A stretch of DNA of 64,000 bases from Nostoc sp. ATCC 53789 (GTDB taxonomy: Bacteria > Cyanobacteriota > Cyanobacteriia > Cyanobacteriales > Nostocaceae), in assembly GCF_009873495.1 (NCBI RefSeq), contig NZ_CP046705.1, positions 186,001 to 250,000 on the forward strand, in the 5' to 3' direction. Shown here in pieces: positions 17,057-26,054 of this stretch. The notes beneath the pieces were generated by a model. That model did not search any database, was not told the origin of the DNA, and saw only the letters and a program-made list of their open reading frames with translations. Each line of letters starts with the position of its first letter. Positions within the stretch are counted from its first letter, which is position 1. The position numbers and the translations under genes were made by a program.

Positions 17057-18169
17057 ATGAGTTTCAAAAAACTTTTTCTTGTGGCTTGTGGACTGCTTGT
17101 AGCAATAGTAATTAGTATTTTAACCGGTACAAAAGTAATTGCTCAATCCACCACTGATTTAGCTTTAGCTTTATATCATGCTCCTATTCACTATCAAGAC
17201 ACAGACAGCACCAAGTATAGTGGAGACTACATTACACGATTTGATTACGATAACAATTGGCGAGGTACAAATAACTGGGATAACCTAATCCTTTTTCCAC
17301 TTTCTGCTCATGCTTACTATTCTGTAGCTGAAACTTGTACTCATTGGTTCATTACATATTCCTTTTACCATCCTCAAGATTGGACTGATATTCCTTTCGA
17401 TCAAGAACACGAAAATGATTTAGAGGGTTTACTTACAATTGTCCGTAAGGACGGTTCAGCTTTTGGGAAATTAGAAGGTGTTGTCACTGTATTTCATAAC
17501 GATTTCTACTCTTACACTCCAACTGGTAGTCCTTTACGCAATGGTGCAGAAAGTATTGATGGCACACTGACAATGAATAGTTACAGTGGTTCATTGCACC
17601 CATTAACAACTCAAGAAGCTAAAGGTCATGGATTAAAAGCTTGGCCTTATGCTGGAAACTTTAAGGGTGCAAGTAGCGAGGATGGGATTATTTACTATCC
17701 GAATGGTACTACAGCAGAACTTCCTGCTTCGGGGAATGACCGCGATGTGCAATATCAATTGCTTGATGTGTTTGCTAATAATGGAATGTGGCAACATCAA
17801 TTAAATGAAGCCTCTTTATCAAGTTCTTCTGCGTTGACTTTTGCTAGTTGGGGAACTTTCAAGGGAGATTCGAGTGGTGGATGTGGCGCTGGTACACCCA
17901 CTTGCAGTACAAATTCTGCTAATACCCCTTGGGGTTGGGATGATTCAAATGATGGTGCAGTATATAAAGGTGAAATGGCTTTAGACCCTGCTCACCTAAC
18001 TGATGTTTATTTTGATGGGCTTGGCACTTTTGATACTGCATACATCCGCAACCAATTTATTCAAGGATTGAAAGACAGAGGATATAATTCTGCAAATCTT
18101 CCTCAAGGTTGGCCTACTCAGCTCAATCTTAATTCTCTGATTGGCAAGCTCAAAAATCAATGCTCATAA
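17057..18169 (+). CDS. Large secreted protein of unknown function
   Basis: 370 aa with a signal peptide (MSFKKLFLVACGLLVAIVIS, cleavage after VIAQ). The mature part is acidic and rich in aromatic residues: YHAPIHYQDTDS, WDNLILFPLSAHAYYSVAET, HWFITYSFYHPQDWTD, then a compact FDQEHENDLEGLL motif and EGVVTVFHNDFYSY. The HENDLEG block loosely recalls the GHRHDWE heptapeptide of NLP-type cytolysins, but the rest does not clearly fit. A four-Cys cluster (GGCGAGTPTCS and a terminal C) may form disulfides. It lies 15 bp upstream of the nuiA 5' half on the same strand. Confidence 0.6.
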   Translation: MSFKKLFLVACGLLVAIVISILTGTKVIAQSTTDLALALYHAPIHYQDTDSTKYSGDYITRFDYDNNWRGTNNWDNLILFPLSAHAYYSVAETCTHWFITYSFYHPQDWTDIPFDQEHENDLEGLLTIVRKDGSAFGKLEGVVTVFHNDFYSYTPTGSPLRNGAESIDGTLTMNSYSGSLHPLTTQEAKGHGLKAWPYAGNFKGASSEDGIIYYPNGTTAELPASGNDRDVQYQLLDVFANNGMWQHQLNEASLSSSSALTFASWGTFKGDSSGGCGAGTPTCSTNSANTPWGWDDSNDGAVYKGEMALDPAHLTDVYFDGLGTFDTAYIRNQFIQGLKDRGYNSANLPQGWPTQLNLNSLIGKLKNQCS

Positions 18170-18184
18170 CCATAAATAAATTTT

Positions 18185-18376
18185 ATGACTAACGAGATTA
18201 CGGAAAAAATTAAACAAGCCTCCGATGGTTTGTTAATGATGAGTGAATCAGAGTATCCTTTTGAAGCTTTTTTGTGGTCTAATCAAGCTCAAGAACCAAT
18301 AACCGCTCAAAAGCTTCTCCAACTAACAGGGCATCCTCAAGATTCGCCAATAGAAGAAGTTGAATTAGAGTATTTT
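18185..18376 (+). pseudogene. nuiA: nuiA 5' half (nuclease inhibitor), cut by IS1
   Basis: Encodes residues 1-64 of a NuiA homologue: MTNEITEKIKQASDGLLMMS, then ESEYPFEAFLW and QLTGHPQDSPIEEVELEYF. NuiA is the cytoplasmic inhibitor that protects Anabaena from its own sugar-nonspecific nuclease NucA. The frame runs three codons into IS1 (GVA) and stops. The last 14 bp (AATTAGAGTATTTT, 18363-18376) reappear inverted at 62089-62102 at the start of the 3' half. The two halves together give about 133 aa, the length of NuiA (135). Confidence 0.9.
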
Positions 18377-18445
18377 GGCGTTGCATAAATGCGGGATGAT
18401 TTAATTCAATACGGGTATTTCCCAATACTTTAAATAATGAAGTAA
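18377..18445 (-). mobile_element. IS1-family right end (fragment)
   Basis: Starts with the IS1 terminal repeat GGCGTTGCATAA, identical to the other IS1 end at 62103. Read on the minus strand it encodes LLHYLKYWEIPVLN and a stop, the C terminus of the IS1 transposase whose front part ends at 62811. It is bounded on the right by the IS5 end. Confidence 0.88.
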
Positions 18446-18465
18446 TAGACTCATCCGCGAATCAT

Positions 18466-18648
18466 GAAAGCTTACCAGGAGAGAGTTACAAGGATTTGCA
18501 CGGAAGGAGCGATCGCCATCTGGCTGTACGAGGAAATAAGGGTTTGAAGGCATTGAGAGAGAAAAAAATGGAATTAGAGCAAAAACGTAGAATCAGAATA
18601 AATGAATTTACAAATAGCAAATTAAGTACTAAGAGTAACAGAAAATAA
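18466..18648 (+). CDS. C-terminal protein fragment carried inside IS5, copy 1
   Basis: An open frame convergent to the transposase: ESLPGESYKDLHGRSDRHLA, then VRGNKGLKALREKKMELEQK, ending at TAA 18646-18648. It has no start of its own here. The same frame occurs in IS5 copy 2 (63762-63953) with a different N-terminal context. It looks like the 3' end of a captured gene; family unknown. Confidence 0.4.
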   Translation, partial: ESLPGESYKDLHGRSDRHLAVRGNKGLKALREKKMELEQKRRIRINEFTNSKLSTKSNRK

Positions 18649-18708
18649 CCGATTAATTCTTAATCTTACCAGCCCACAAACAGCCAGAATTACCTGATTA
18701 TATCGATG

Positions 18709-19530
18709 TCAAGCTAGACGGAATCTATCACTGGCTACTCGAAATATTTTTACCCGACATATCATGTGTTCAACAGCGATTCGGCGTGACGAAAGTTCTT
18801 TATTCTCTTGTTTTTGTAATTCCGAGATTTCTGTATTTTTTCGTTTCTTATGAGGGGTGGTAATGGCATCATCTCCTATATAAGCTTTATCGCCGAGAAA
18901 CTGTTGCGTGTCAGTAAATTTATGGCGGGTTTCTCGAAATAAATTAATATCGCTTGTTTTCCCTAACATTCCGACACGGACATCGACAATATCTTCCCCT
19001 CCAGGTAGAACAATAAATTGATTTTTCAGAGTGTGCATTTTTTTCTTGCCAGAGTAGTATCGTTTTTGCTCTTGATAGTCTACAGGTCTTGCTGTAGGTT
19101 GTTCAGTGCTATCGACAATTAATTCGTATTCAGACAGCATTCGCTGTAATTCTTGATATTTTTGACTATCTGTTGATACTTCTTCTATTTGAGATGCTGG
19201 TAAAATATCTCGCAAAATATCTACCCAATAATTGAAGGCATCATTGGCTTTAGTTTTGGAAATGTTAAACAGCAACCCTAAAATCTCAAAAATTGGTTTT
19301 TGTCTCAGGTAAACTAGACATAAGCATATTCCTTCTTTGGCTGACATTTCTGGTTTACGCCCGCCTCCAGGAGCGATAATCCGAATTTTCTTTTTTTCAA
19401 TTTCTGCCTGTTTTTCTATATGCCTTTGCTCTGCCAGGCCGACCAATGCTAAAAAATGGTCATAACTAATTCCAATTAGGCGTTTAGCTTCATGAGGATA
19501 CGATTCAATTCTTGCCAAAGGACTTGTCAT
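18709..19530 (-). pseudogene. IS5-family transposase with premature stop
   Basis: 273 codons, 29 short of copy 2. A single change, CGA to TGA at codon 274 (base 18711), truncates the protein after FRVASDRFRLA. The HTH-like N terminus and DDE residues (IVDSTEQPTARP, FLGDKAYIGDD, RIAVEHMICRVK) are all before the stop, but the closing helix is lost. Otherwise the protein sequence equals copy 2 (62880-63788). Confidence 0.88.
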
Positions 19531-19710
19531 ATTCTTTCCACATAATTGCTACTCCAACTTTTTATTATCTCATGCTATTTATATTAAGGATAAGTCTAAT
19601 CTATTTCGCTATGAGCTTGGGGAAAGAAGAACAGCATGAATTCTTCAAAATACAGTTGGAGTATCTGTTTCCACGGGCTATCAAATTCTGTCTGCGGATT
19701 TCCATTAACC

Positions 19711-20892
19711 CAGAAATGTTGAATCCTAATACAAAACTTTACATATCTAGTTACACTAACTCTAAAAAGCCTAAAATAGTCAACATGACATCATCTCCTC
19801 AAACCAATGAACATAACTGATTTTCTGACACATACAAGATTGTAAATAGCGAAATTTATCTAATAGCGTATGTCCCCATTGTTGTGGGATAGATAATATC
19901 TGCAAAAGTAGATAAGCTATTAAACTAACGTAAATTTGTATAGTGATACCATTGACGTTCTTAGTAATTAATTTATCAAGTTTTAAGTGCATCTTTAAAA
20001 ACTTCCATAACAATTCAACTCCCCAACGTAATCGATAAATATCCCTAATTTCATCATCACTAACGGCAGCCTCTCCATGAGAAGGTAAATTAGTAACTAA
20101 GCGAAACTCGGTTTTCGCTTCTAAATCACAAAAGTTAATTACTCTATAGGCTTGAGCATCACCAGATGCACCAACTTTAACCAACCCATTTGAGCCATCA
20201 AATTCTAGTTTCCAATTGTTTTTTATCCGTAAAACAAAATATTTGTTTTCTTGTACTAATTCTTGGATAAATTTTAATCCAGCAAAACCCCTATCCATCA
20301 CCCCAACAGCATTTATTGGTAAACTAGACATCATTTTAGAACCAAATTTATAGTCATGATCATGTCCAAAATTTATGAAGTTATTTGATGGACTTCCAGT
20401 AGCTAAATTTAGAGAACTGAAAAGTTTTACTTGATGATGTCCTAATACCCATAACAATTTACTTGTGAGAGTAATAATTGTTGAATCTATTGGACAAATT
20501 GCATATTTATCATGCAACTTTTTTTGAACTTTCTTCTGTACTAATTCATTCAATTTTTGGTAAATTTCTTGAAAAGGTTTTTGGCTTCGATGTAAGTTTG
20601 CTTTAGAAAAAGTAGAAATATCTACTTCAAATCCTGTGTTGTTTAATCTCTTAAACAAATCTCGCATACTTGTTAAGCTGTTATCCATAGCATAAGAGAG
20701 CCAGCACTCAAAGAACAGACGACTGTTCAATACTGGATAATCGTTTTTTGGCAGTCCTCTCAAGATATCTTTGACAATCTTGGGAAATGAATTTATAATC
20801 ACTATCAAATAGATATACTTTAATCTTCCGCCCAAAATTTAACATATTTTGGGCTGTTTTTATCGGATTTCTCTTAACATTCAACACTTTTG
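19711..20892 (-). mobile_element. IS4-family element, copy 2
   Basis: 1182 bp, same length and ends as copy 1 but reversed. It is flanked by its own 9-bp duplication CCATTAACC (19702-19710 and 20893-20901), which shows independent insertion rather than a composite transposon. Confidence 0.92.
19780..20835 (-). CDS. IS4-family transposase, copy 2
   Basis: 351 aa, identical to the protein of copy 1 at 15544-16599, with the same DDE residues (PIDSTIITL, VMDRGFAG, YRLRWGVELLWKF). The TTG start is uncertain for the same reason. Identical sequences in inverted orientation 3 kb apart can recombine, but the intact matching duplications at both copies show that no inversion has been fixed between them. 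Confidence 0.88.
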   Translation of the reverse strand: MGGRLKYIYLIVIINSFPKIVKDILRGLPKNDYPVLNSRLFFECWLSYAMDNSLTSMRDLFKRLNNTGFEVDISTFSKANLHRSQKPFQEIYQKLNELVQKKVQKKLHDKYAICPIDSTIITLTSKLLWVLGHHQVKLFSSLNLATGSPSNNFINFGHDHDYKFGSKMMSSLPINAVGVMDRGFAGLKFIQELVQENKYFVLRIKNNWKLEFDGSNGLVKVGASGDAQAYRVINFCDLEAKTEFRLVTNLPSHGEAAVSDDEIRDIYRLRWGVELLWKFLKMHLKLDKLITKNVNGITIQIYVSLIAYLLLQILSIPQQWGHTLLDKFRYLQSCMCQKISYVHWFEEMMSC

Positions 20893-20972
20893 CCATTAAC
20901 CATGTTGTCAAGCGGTAACTAAAACATTAATATAGTACATTATTACTAGAAAGCTGGAGCCAATTAATTATC

Positions 20973-21701
20973 ATGTTGCAAGTAGTTAGACAAATTAAAC
21001 AGCGCAGTAAAGTTCAGCTCAAACGGAAAGATATAACATACGAGCTTTGGCGTTTGGATGATGGTGAATTTAGAAAACTTCGGCAAAAAAGCCTTCCCAT
21101 TAAAGATGACTATATGTTTTATATGCACTTTTATCTTTCCGAACGCGAGAACAAAAATAAACTCAATTTGGCTGAATTATATGTCTGTTTAACGCACTTG
21201 TTTGGTGATAGCAGTGATTGGATTGACGATTGGAAAGGTACTTTCTCTTTTCCAGTATTATTGGTTTTAGAAAAAGCACAAGGCAGATTCTTCTATTTAA
21301 TTAATATTTATGATGATCGGGGTACACTGTATATTAGCTTTTACAGGGTTCTAGAAGCTGAAGTAGAAGGTTATGATACTCAAATATTTCGTGAACCTTT
21401 TGAAATAGAATTTTCTCGCCAAGAAATCAACTATTTTATCAGTTATTTTTATGGTTATCTTCAGGGCTGTTTTCAAAGTAGAAGGCTCTTGATACCATCT
21501 GAGCAGTTTTTCAAGAAGATTCGTTCTGAGTATATCGTTTATGGCTACAAAGATGAGCATTATTTTGAGGAGAAATACCAATCTCAATCAGAATATCTTG
21601 CAGCTATTGAAAGTTTAGAGTCAATTGGTATTAGTTCCATAACTTCGCAAAATGTCAATAATATTTTGCAAAGCATAACTAGCGAAATAATCGGAAATTA
21701 A
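20973..21701 (+). CDS. Hypothetical protein, first of a tandem paralogous pair
   Basis: 242 aa, start ATG 20973. MLQVVRQIKQRSKVQLKRKD, then YELWRLDDGEFRKLR, a hydrophobic beta-rich middle (SFPVLLVLEKAQGRFFYLIN) and a charged C terminus. No signal peptide, membrane segment or known domain was recognised. A decayed paralogue starts 50 bp downstream (VVRQIRERIKVELE), so the family was tandemly duplicated. The gene lies just right of IS4 copy 2; function unknown. Confidence 0.6.
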   Translation: MLQVVRQIKQRSKVQLKRKDITYELWRLDDGEFRKLRQKSLPIKDDYMFYMHFYLSERENKNKLNLAELYVCLTHLFGDSSDWIDDWKGTFSFPVLLVLEKAQGRFFYLINIYDDRGTLYISFYRVLEAEVEGYDTQIFREPFEIEFSRQEINYFISYFYGYLQGCFQSRRLLIPSEQFFKKIRSEYIVYGYKDEHYFEEKYQSQSEYLAAIESLESIGISSITSQNVNNILQSITSEIIGN

Positions 21702-21819
21702 TTTATTATACTACAATAATACTACAGTTTTGGCAAATTAGAGACTAATAGATAAAACAAGTAGTTAGACAAATTCGAGAACGTATTAAAGTTGAACTTG
21801 AATTAAACAATATTAAATA

Positions 21820-22853
21820 TAGCGGTTCTCAGTTGGGTGCAATATAGTAACAGCAGTGGGTAAACCACCCAATAATGTCTTTTTTAGTCACAGCATTGAA
21901 CGCATCTGTAATCGCTTGATCTAATTCTTGATAAGTTCTAGCTGCAAGCGAACGCAAAAACTCTTTGACCTTAGACCAACAGTTTTCAATTGGTGAAAAA
22001 TCAGGAGAGTAAGGAGACAAGTAGACGAGCTTCGCACCAACACCTTCAATAGCTTCTCGGATACCTGCTACTTTATGAGAACTGAAGTTATCCATAACAA
22101 CAGTTGCGCCAGGCCAGAGATTTGGAACCAAAACTTGAGTGACATAGGTTTGAAATGCTGACGCATTAGTACCGCCAGTAAAAGTCATGGCAGCAATGAT
22201 ACCTTGTGTTGACATGGCTCCAATCATTGTCACATTTTTTCCCCGAGCATTAGGACAATCACCATAAGCACGACTACCTTGAAGCGAACGAGCAAAACGT
22301 CTAGTCATAGAAATGTTAACTCCTGCCTCATCGATAAATATCAAGTCCTCTAGCAAAACTGAGCCAATGGTTGTCCAATACTCTGCTCTGAGTTTTTGGA
22401 CTCGTTCTGTGTATTTTTCGCTCGCGTGCAATGTTTTTTTTGCGTGTCAGATTCAACTTTTGGGTAATTCTGCCCATTGTGGAGCGACTAACTTTGACAC
22501 CTGTCCGCTCTTTTAACCGTTCACACAACTCCACCAGAATTGCATCATTATCTTCTTTCACCAAAGCAACTACCAGTGCCATCTGTTCACTGCTGAGTTT
22601 AGCTGTGTTACCACCTCCATGTGCCTTCGGCTCAACTGTCCCACTACTTCGATATCGCTTCAGTAATTTCTGGATAAAAGTTAAACTCACACTAAATCTT
22701 GACGCGAGGTTTCGTTGAGAACCTTCCTGATTTTTATACGCATCAATTACTTTTTGGCGAAGGTCAGTGGAGTATGCTTTCATCCTAGATGCACTTTGCT
22801 ATGACTTTCATCATCTTCCCACATCTTGTATTTCACTCAAACGAGAACCGCTA
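21820..22853 (-). mobile_element. IS630-family element B
   Basis: 1034 bp with inverted ends TAGCGGTTCTC, flanked by TA (21818-21819 and 22854-22855). It carries one frameshifted transposase and inserted in the paralogue pseudogene. Confidence 0.9.
21829..22783 (-). CDS. IS630 transposase, two frames joined by -1 frameshift
   Basis: Frame 1 (22328-22783) begins MKAYSTDLRQKVIDAYKNQE with a helix-turn-helix (RNLASRFSVSLTFIQKLLKR). Frame 2 (21829 to about 22441) has LIFIDEAGVNISMTRR, TVVMDNFSSHKV and YSPDFSPIENCWSK, the DDE triad. They meet at A8 (T8 at 22434-22441). A -1 slip gives KKTLHASEKYTERVQKLR. The Met at 22431 is internal. All catalytic residues are present. Confidence 0.87.
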
Positions 22854-22974
22854 TATAAACTTTGAAGACTAGACGATGCTGAATACAAACCAAGATGTTG
22901 TACTATGTGACATACTCACATTTAATCGTCTTAAATATTACATCTAATACCCTACCTCCAACATCCTGCCCTCA

Positions 22975-24297
22975 CTATCTTTTAGAAAATGATTTTGGTA
23001 CGCACAAGGCCAAAGTTATTGTTCTTGTTGCCATAAATAAAGACATTGATAGCCATAGTAAATGACTACTATGGAAATACATTGCTGTAATTGCTGATGG
23101 AATAAAACCAATTACAGTGGCTTTCAGCATAGCTTGGCGAAGTGTATGACCTTGAGTCAATCCTAGAAAATAACCGTCTAGCGCATAAGCGACTGAGCCA
23201 AAACCTAAAACTGGTAACAACCAAGGAATATAAGAACGTAAATTATTGATAATTTCAGTATGATTGGTCAGCAATCTTAACAGTGATTCTGGGGCAAAAA
23301 TAAATGCAGTAGCAAACATTAATCCGATAACCAAGCTACTGACTACAGAAGTTTGCAATAGTTGTTTTAAAGAAGTAATATTTCCACTACCTTGAAAAAT
23401 TCCAGCCAAGCTCTCAGTCGCGAATGCCAAGCCATCAATGAAATATGCTGCCAAGCTCACCACTTGCATCAGCAGGGTATTTGCCGCCAGAATTTCAGTT
23501 CCTAACATAGAACTAAGGTTGCTAAACATCGCCATTGTCGAAATTAAAGCAAAAGTCCGAATAATAATTTCTCCATTCAGCATGAAAGCTGATTTTAAAG
23601 CAGACAGGTCAAATAGTTCCCCAATTAAAGCTTGTATTTGTTTAAATGAAATTGTTTGACAATATAGCAAAATACCTACCATCAGCATCAGATACTGACT
23701 AGTGGCTGTCGCTAATCCAGCTCCTCTACTTGACCATCCCCACTGAACAATAAATAGATAATCTAGTAGTACATTTGCACAATTGCTAATAGCTGAAAGC
23801 AACAACGCTCTACTACTTTGTGCTTGCCCAAGAAACCAACCTATCAAGACAAAGTTAATCAATGTTGCTGGGGCACCCCATACTAAAGCATTATAGAAAT
23901 CGACTCCAGAACTTTTAACTTCTGGTGTAGCACTTAGAATAGCAAACCCTAATATTTGTAAAGGTTGCTGAAATATCAGAATGGCGAGTCCTAATATCAG
24001 TGCTAAAATTCCATGCTGTAAACCAATCAGTACTGCCGATTGGTTATCTTTACGCCCTATAGCCTGTGCAACCATTCCAGTTGTACCCATGCGTAAAAAT
24101 CCGAATGTCCAATAAATATAATTGAATAAAATTGTTGCTATTGCCACACCTGCTAAATGACGAATCTCCGTTAAATGTCCTAAAAACATTACATCTATTA
24201 GTCCTGCCAACGGAACCATTAGATTTGAAAGAACATTTACAGATGCAAGTTTGAGAAAATGGCGGATGAATACTGAATGTTGAGCAAAGATAGACAT
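22975..24297 (-). CDS. MATE-family efflux transporter (DinF-like)
   Basis: 440 aa with about 12 hydrophobic segments in two similar halves. The start ASVNVLSNLMVPLAGLIDVM, the adjacent FLGHLTEIRHLAGVAIA and the loop GMVAQAIGRKD are MATE signatures of the DinF/NorM group, inner-membrane antiporters that export cationic compounds using H+ or Na+. Substrate not predictable. ATG 24297; the gene is intact and monocistronic between an IS element and a divergent secreted-protein gene. Confidence 0.9.
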   Translation of the reverse strand: MSIFAQHSVFIRHFLKLASVNVLSNLMVPLAGLIDVMFLGHLTEIRHLAGVAIATILFNYIYWTFGFLRMGTTGMVAQAIGRKDNQSAVLIGLQHGILALILGLAILIFQQPLQILGFAILSATPEVKSSGVDFYNALVWGAPATLINFVLIGWFLGQAQSSRALLLSAISNCANVLLDYLFIVQWGWSSRGAGLATATSQYLMLMVGILLYCQTISFKQIQALIGELFDLSALKSAFMLNGEIIIRTFALISTMAMFSNLSSMLGTEILAANTLLMQVVSLAAYFIDGLAFATESLAGIFQGSGNITSLKQLLQTSVVSSLVIGLMFATAFIFAPESLLRLLTNHTEIINNLRSYIPWLLPVLGFGSVAYALDGYFLGLTQGHTLRQAMLKATVIGFIPSAITAMYFHSSHLLWLSMSLFMATRTITLALCVPKSFSKR

Positions 24298-24599
24298 TTA
24301 CCAAACCTTTATTTCTATGTCACAACAGCCTATGACATTCTTAGACACTGTGGTGTAGAACTTGGCAAAGGAGACTTTCTTGGTCAGCCTTAATCAGAGC
24401 AATATCTAACGCAATTTTTTCGAGATTTTCCGATCTTGCTTGGGTTAGTAAAAAATAGACTTTTTCACTTCTTGGCATTGTGGGGAAAAGTTTTTTCTTC
24501 AATATTTCCCTTTTCTCTTTCTCAGCAATTACACTGGCTTGAATTTGCCGATTAATTAGTAAAATATAATACTACATTAAATTCGATATTTGTTCGGTT

Positions 24600-25124
24600 A
24601 TGAGTATGATTTCCTTTAGACCAATGATATTGATTATAGGCATAAGTATTGGTTTACTGCCTCTGTTGTCCAATTGGCAAGTCCTTGCACAAAATCAATC
24701 ACAAAACATTGAGCTAAAAGTTTATAGTGAAAACGAGCAAAAACAAAGCTGTCCAGACAAAGTGATTGTCACTGAAAAACCTCATCCTTATCAAGAAGGC
24801 AGTTTTTCAACAGATGGCTCTGTTAACCTGAGTGCCTACGCCAGTAACATCTCTGTTCAAGCCAGTAATAGCTTCAGCGTTACATGGGTTGGTACACTTA
24901 AGCCGAGATATTCTAAATGCTTTGCTTCTGCTGGAATGACTAAGGTTGATGGACAAGCCTACTCTGAACACCTTAATTATTTACGGATGCACTTCGTTAA
25001 AGGTAAGGTTTACTTCATCTTAGATTTGGCTGGTGGCTCCGATCCAAATAATTATCCTCTAGTCGTGCTAAACAACAGTTTCAAGAATGGCAATCCTGCC
25101 TGGACTTGGGGCGGAAGTGACTAA
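24600..25124 (+). CDS. Small secreted protein of unknown function
   Basis: 174 aa. The signal peptide is MSMISFRPMILIIGISIGLL with cleavage after VLAQ. The mature part is a Ser/Asn-rich beta protein with two Cys (QSCPDKVIV and SKCFASAG) that could form a disulfide, ending WTWGGSD. No family recognised. It is divergent from the MATE gene and convergent with the tandem Arr gene. Confidence 0.55.
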   Translation: MSMISFRPMILIIGISIGLLPLLSNWQVLAQNQSQNIELKVYSENEQKQSCPDKVIVTEKPHPYQEGSFSTDGSVNLSAYASNISVQASNSFSVTWVGTLKPRYSKCFASAGMTKVDGQAYSEHLNYLRMHFVKGKVYFILDLAGGSDPNNYPLVVLNNSFKNGNPAWTWGGSD

Positions 25125-25251
25125 AGGTCATACTGGCACCATCCCAGATGTCTATTAGAAGTATTCCAAGAGCAAAAGTCTGTTGCGCCGTCTGCTGTTG
25201 TGAAAGTTCCACCCGACCCAACTTCCCCTGAAAAGAGCCAAGTAAAAATAC

Positions 25252-26010
25252 TCAGTCCTCAATCGCCTCAATACCAAGTTGCTTCAGTCGCTCAAGGTTA
25301 TCCTTCATAGTCTTGATCGCTTCTGGAGAGTGCCCCTGCCAATCCATGACCTCGCCCATAACCCGCAGAGGCTCCCGTGAGCGGTATGACTTCGTTGGAT
25401 TACCTGGGAATTTCTTGTCCGTCACATTGGGGTCATCCTCGATCGGCCCGATCGGTTCCACGATGTAGATTCTGCCGCGTCCCTCGCCGAGAGCTAGTTC
25501 AGCCCCCCAGGTTGCCGCATCAAAAGTGGCAGCCAGATAAACGTAGGTCGCCTTCTTCCTCTGACCGTAGTTAGAGTGATAACCGGGTTCGATTAGGTCT
25601 CCTGGCTTCAGGTCTGCCCGTGTCCCATGATAAAGAGTCAACTCCGTGACCGTTCCCGTTACCCACAACGGCTCGCGGGAGCGGTATGACATCGACAGAT
25701 GCTTCGGAGACTTCTGCTTTGTGAGTTCGGGGACATTTTCAATCTGACCGAGCGGCTCTACGATGTAGACTTTGCCATGACCCTCGCCGAGAGCTAGCTC
25801 TGCCCCCCAGATAGCCGCATCCAGGTTGGGGGTTAGGTAAACATAGGTTGCCATCCTATCCCGCTCACCCACATCCGGGGGATTGCAGGACTCGATCAGG
25901 TCTCCTAGCTTCAGGTCTGCCTTTGTACCGTGGTAGAACTGCTGCGAACTCAGATCGTTGAACCCTGCCATCAGCTTGCTCCTTTTACTGTTCGACTGCA
26001 TTGAAATCAC
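25252..26010 (-). CDS. arr: Protein with two tandem Arr (ADP-ribosyltransferase) domains
   Basis: 252 aa (ATG 26010; MAGFNDLSSQQFYHG at 25971 is another plausible start). Domain 1, about 25-125: FYHGTKADLKLGDLIE, TYVYLTPNLDAAIWGAELAL and VYIVEPLGQIENVPELT. Domain 2, about 126-225: LYHGTRADLKPGDLIE, TYVYLAATFDAATWGAELAL and IYIVEPIGPIEDDPN, then DKKFPGNPTKSYRSREPL. Domain 2 keeps the His, Tyr and Asp of Arr. In domain 1 the DDPNVTDKKFPGNPT block is changed to NVPELTKQKSPKHLS, losing the conserved Asp. So one active and one degenerate copy is likely. Arr inactivates rifampicin by ADP-ribosylation; single-domain Arr is about 140 aa. Confidence 0.85.
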   Translation of the reverse strand: MISMQSNSKRSKLMAGFNDLSSQQFYHGTKADLKLGDLIESCNPPDVGERDRMATYVYLTPNLDAAIWGAELALGEGHGKVYIVEPLGQIENVPELTKQKSPKHLSMSYRSREPLWVTGTVTELTLYHGTRADLKPGDLIEPGYHSNYGQRKKATYVYLAATFDAATWGAELALGEGRGRIYIVEPIGPIEDDPNVTDKKFPGNPTKSYRSREPLRVMGEVMDWQGHSPEAIKTMKDNLERLKQLGIEAIED

Positions 26011-26054
26011 GGGATAGTTATAACCTTTGCTGCAAAACCTACTAACTTGGTGTT

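Larger units (their letters stand above)
18446..19598 (-). mobile_element. IS5-family element, copy 1
   Basis: Ends TAGACTCATCCGCGA (18446) and TAGACTTATCCTTAA (inward from 19598) are inverted repeats. The 1137-bp segment 18464-19600 matches 62810-63946 in inverted orientation. The left end abuts IS1 sequence and the right end abuts an unrelated gene fragment. Across the IS1 join the target duplication is TTA, up to TATTA. The transposase here has a nonsense mutation. Confidence 0.88.
19611..20918 (+). pseudogene. Small gene fragment cut by IS4 copy 2 and bounded by IS5
   Basis: The pieces are 19611-19710 and 20902-20918. Removing IS4 and one CCATTAACC copy gives MSLGKEEQHEFFKIQLEYLF, then PRAIKFCLRISINHVVKR and a stop. 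The frame continues upstream to the IS5 end (IYFA), so this is probably the 3' part of a longer gene. Family not recognised. Confidence 0.4.
21752..22909 (+). pseudogene. Decayed paralogue of the upstream gene, interrupted by IS630
   Basis: The pieces are 21752-21819 and 22856-22909. IKQVVRQIRERIKVELELNN matches the first 20 residues of the gene at 20973. The start codon is ATA instead of ATG. With the IS removed, the frame continues IKYKL*RLDDAEYK against ITYELWRLDDGEFRK, so the conserved Trp codon is now TGA. The similarity ends soon after. Start loss, nonsense and IS insertion all mark a dead gene. Confidence 0.7.

Noticed and set aside
17057..18169. NLP-type cytolysin call for the secreted 370-aa protein
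   Set aside because: Only the HENDLEG block is reminiscent of GHRHDWE; the rest gives no support.
15487..20892. Composite transposon bounded by two IS4 copies
   Set aside because: Each copy has its own 9-bp duplication, so they inserted separately.
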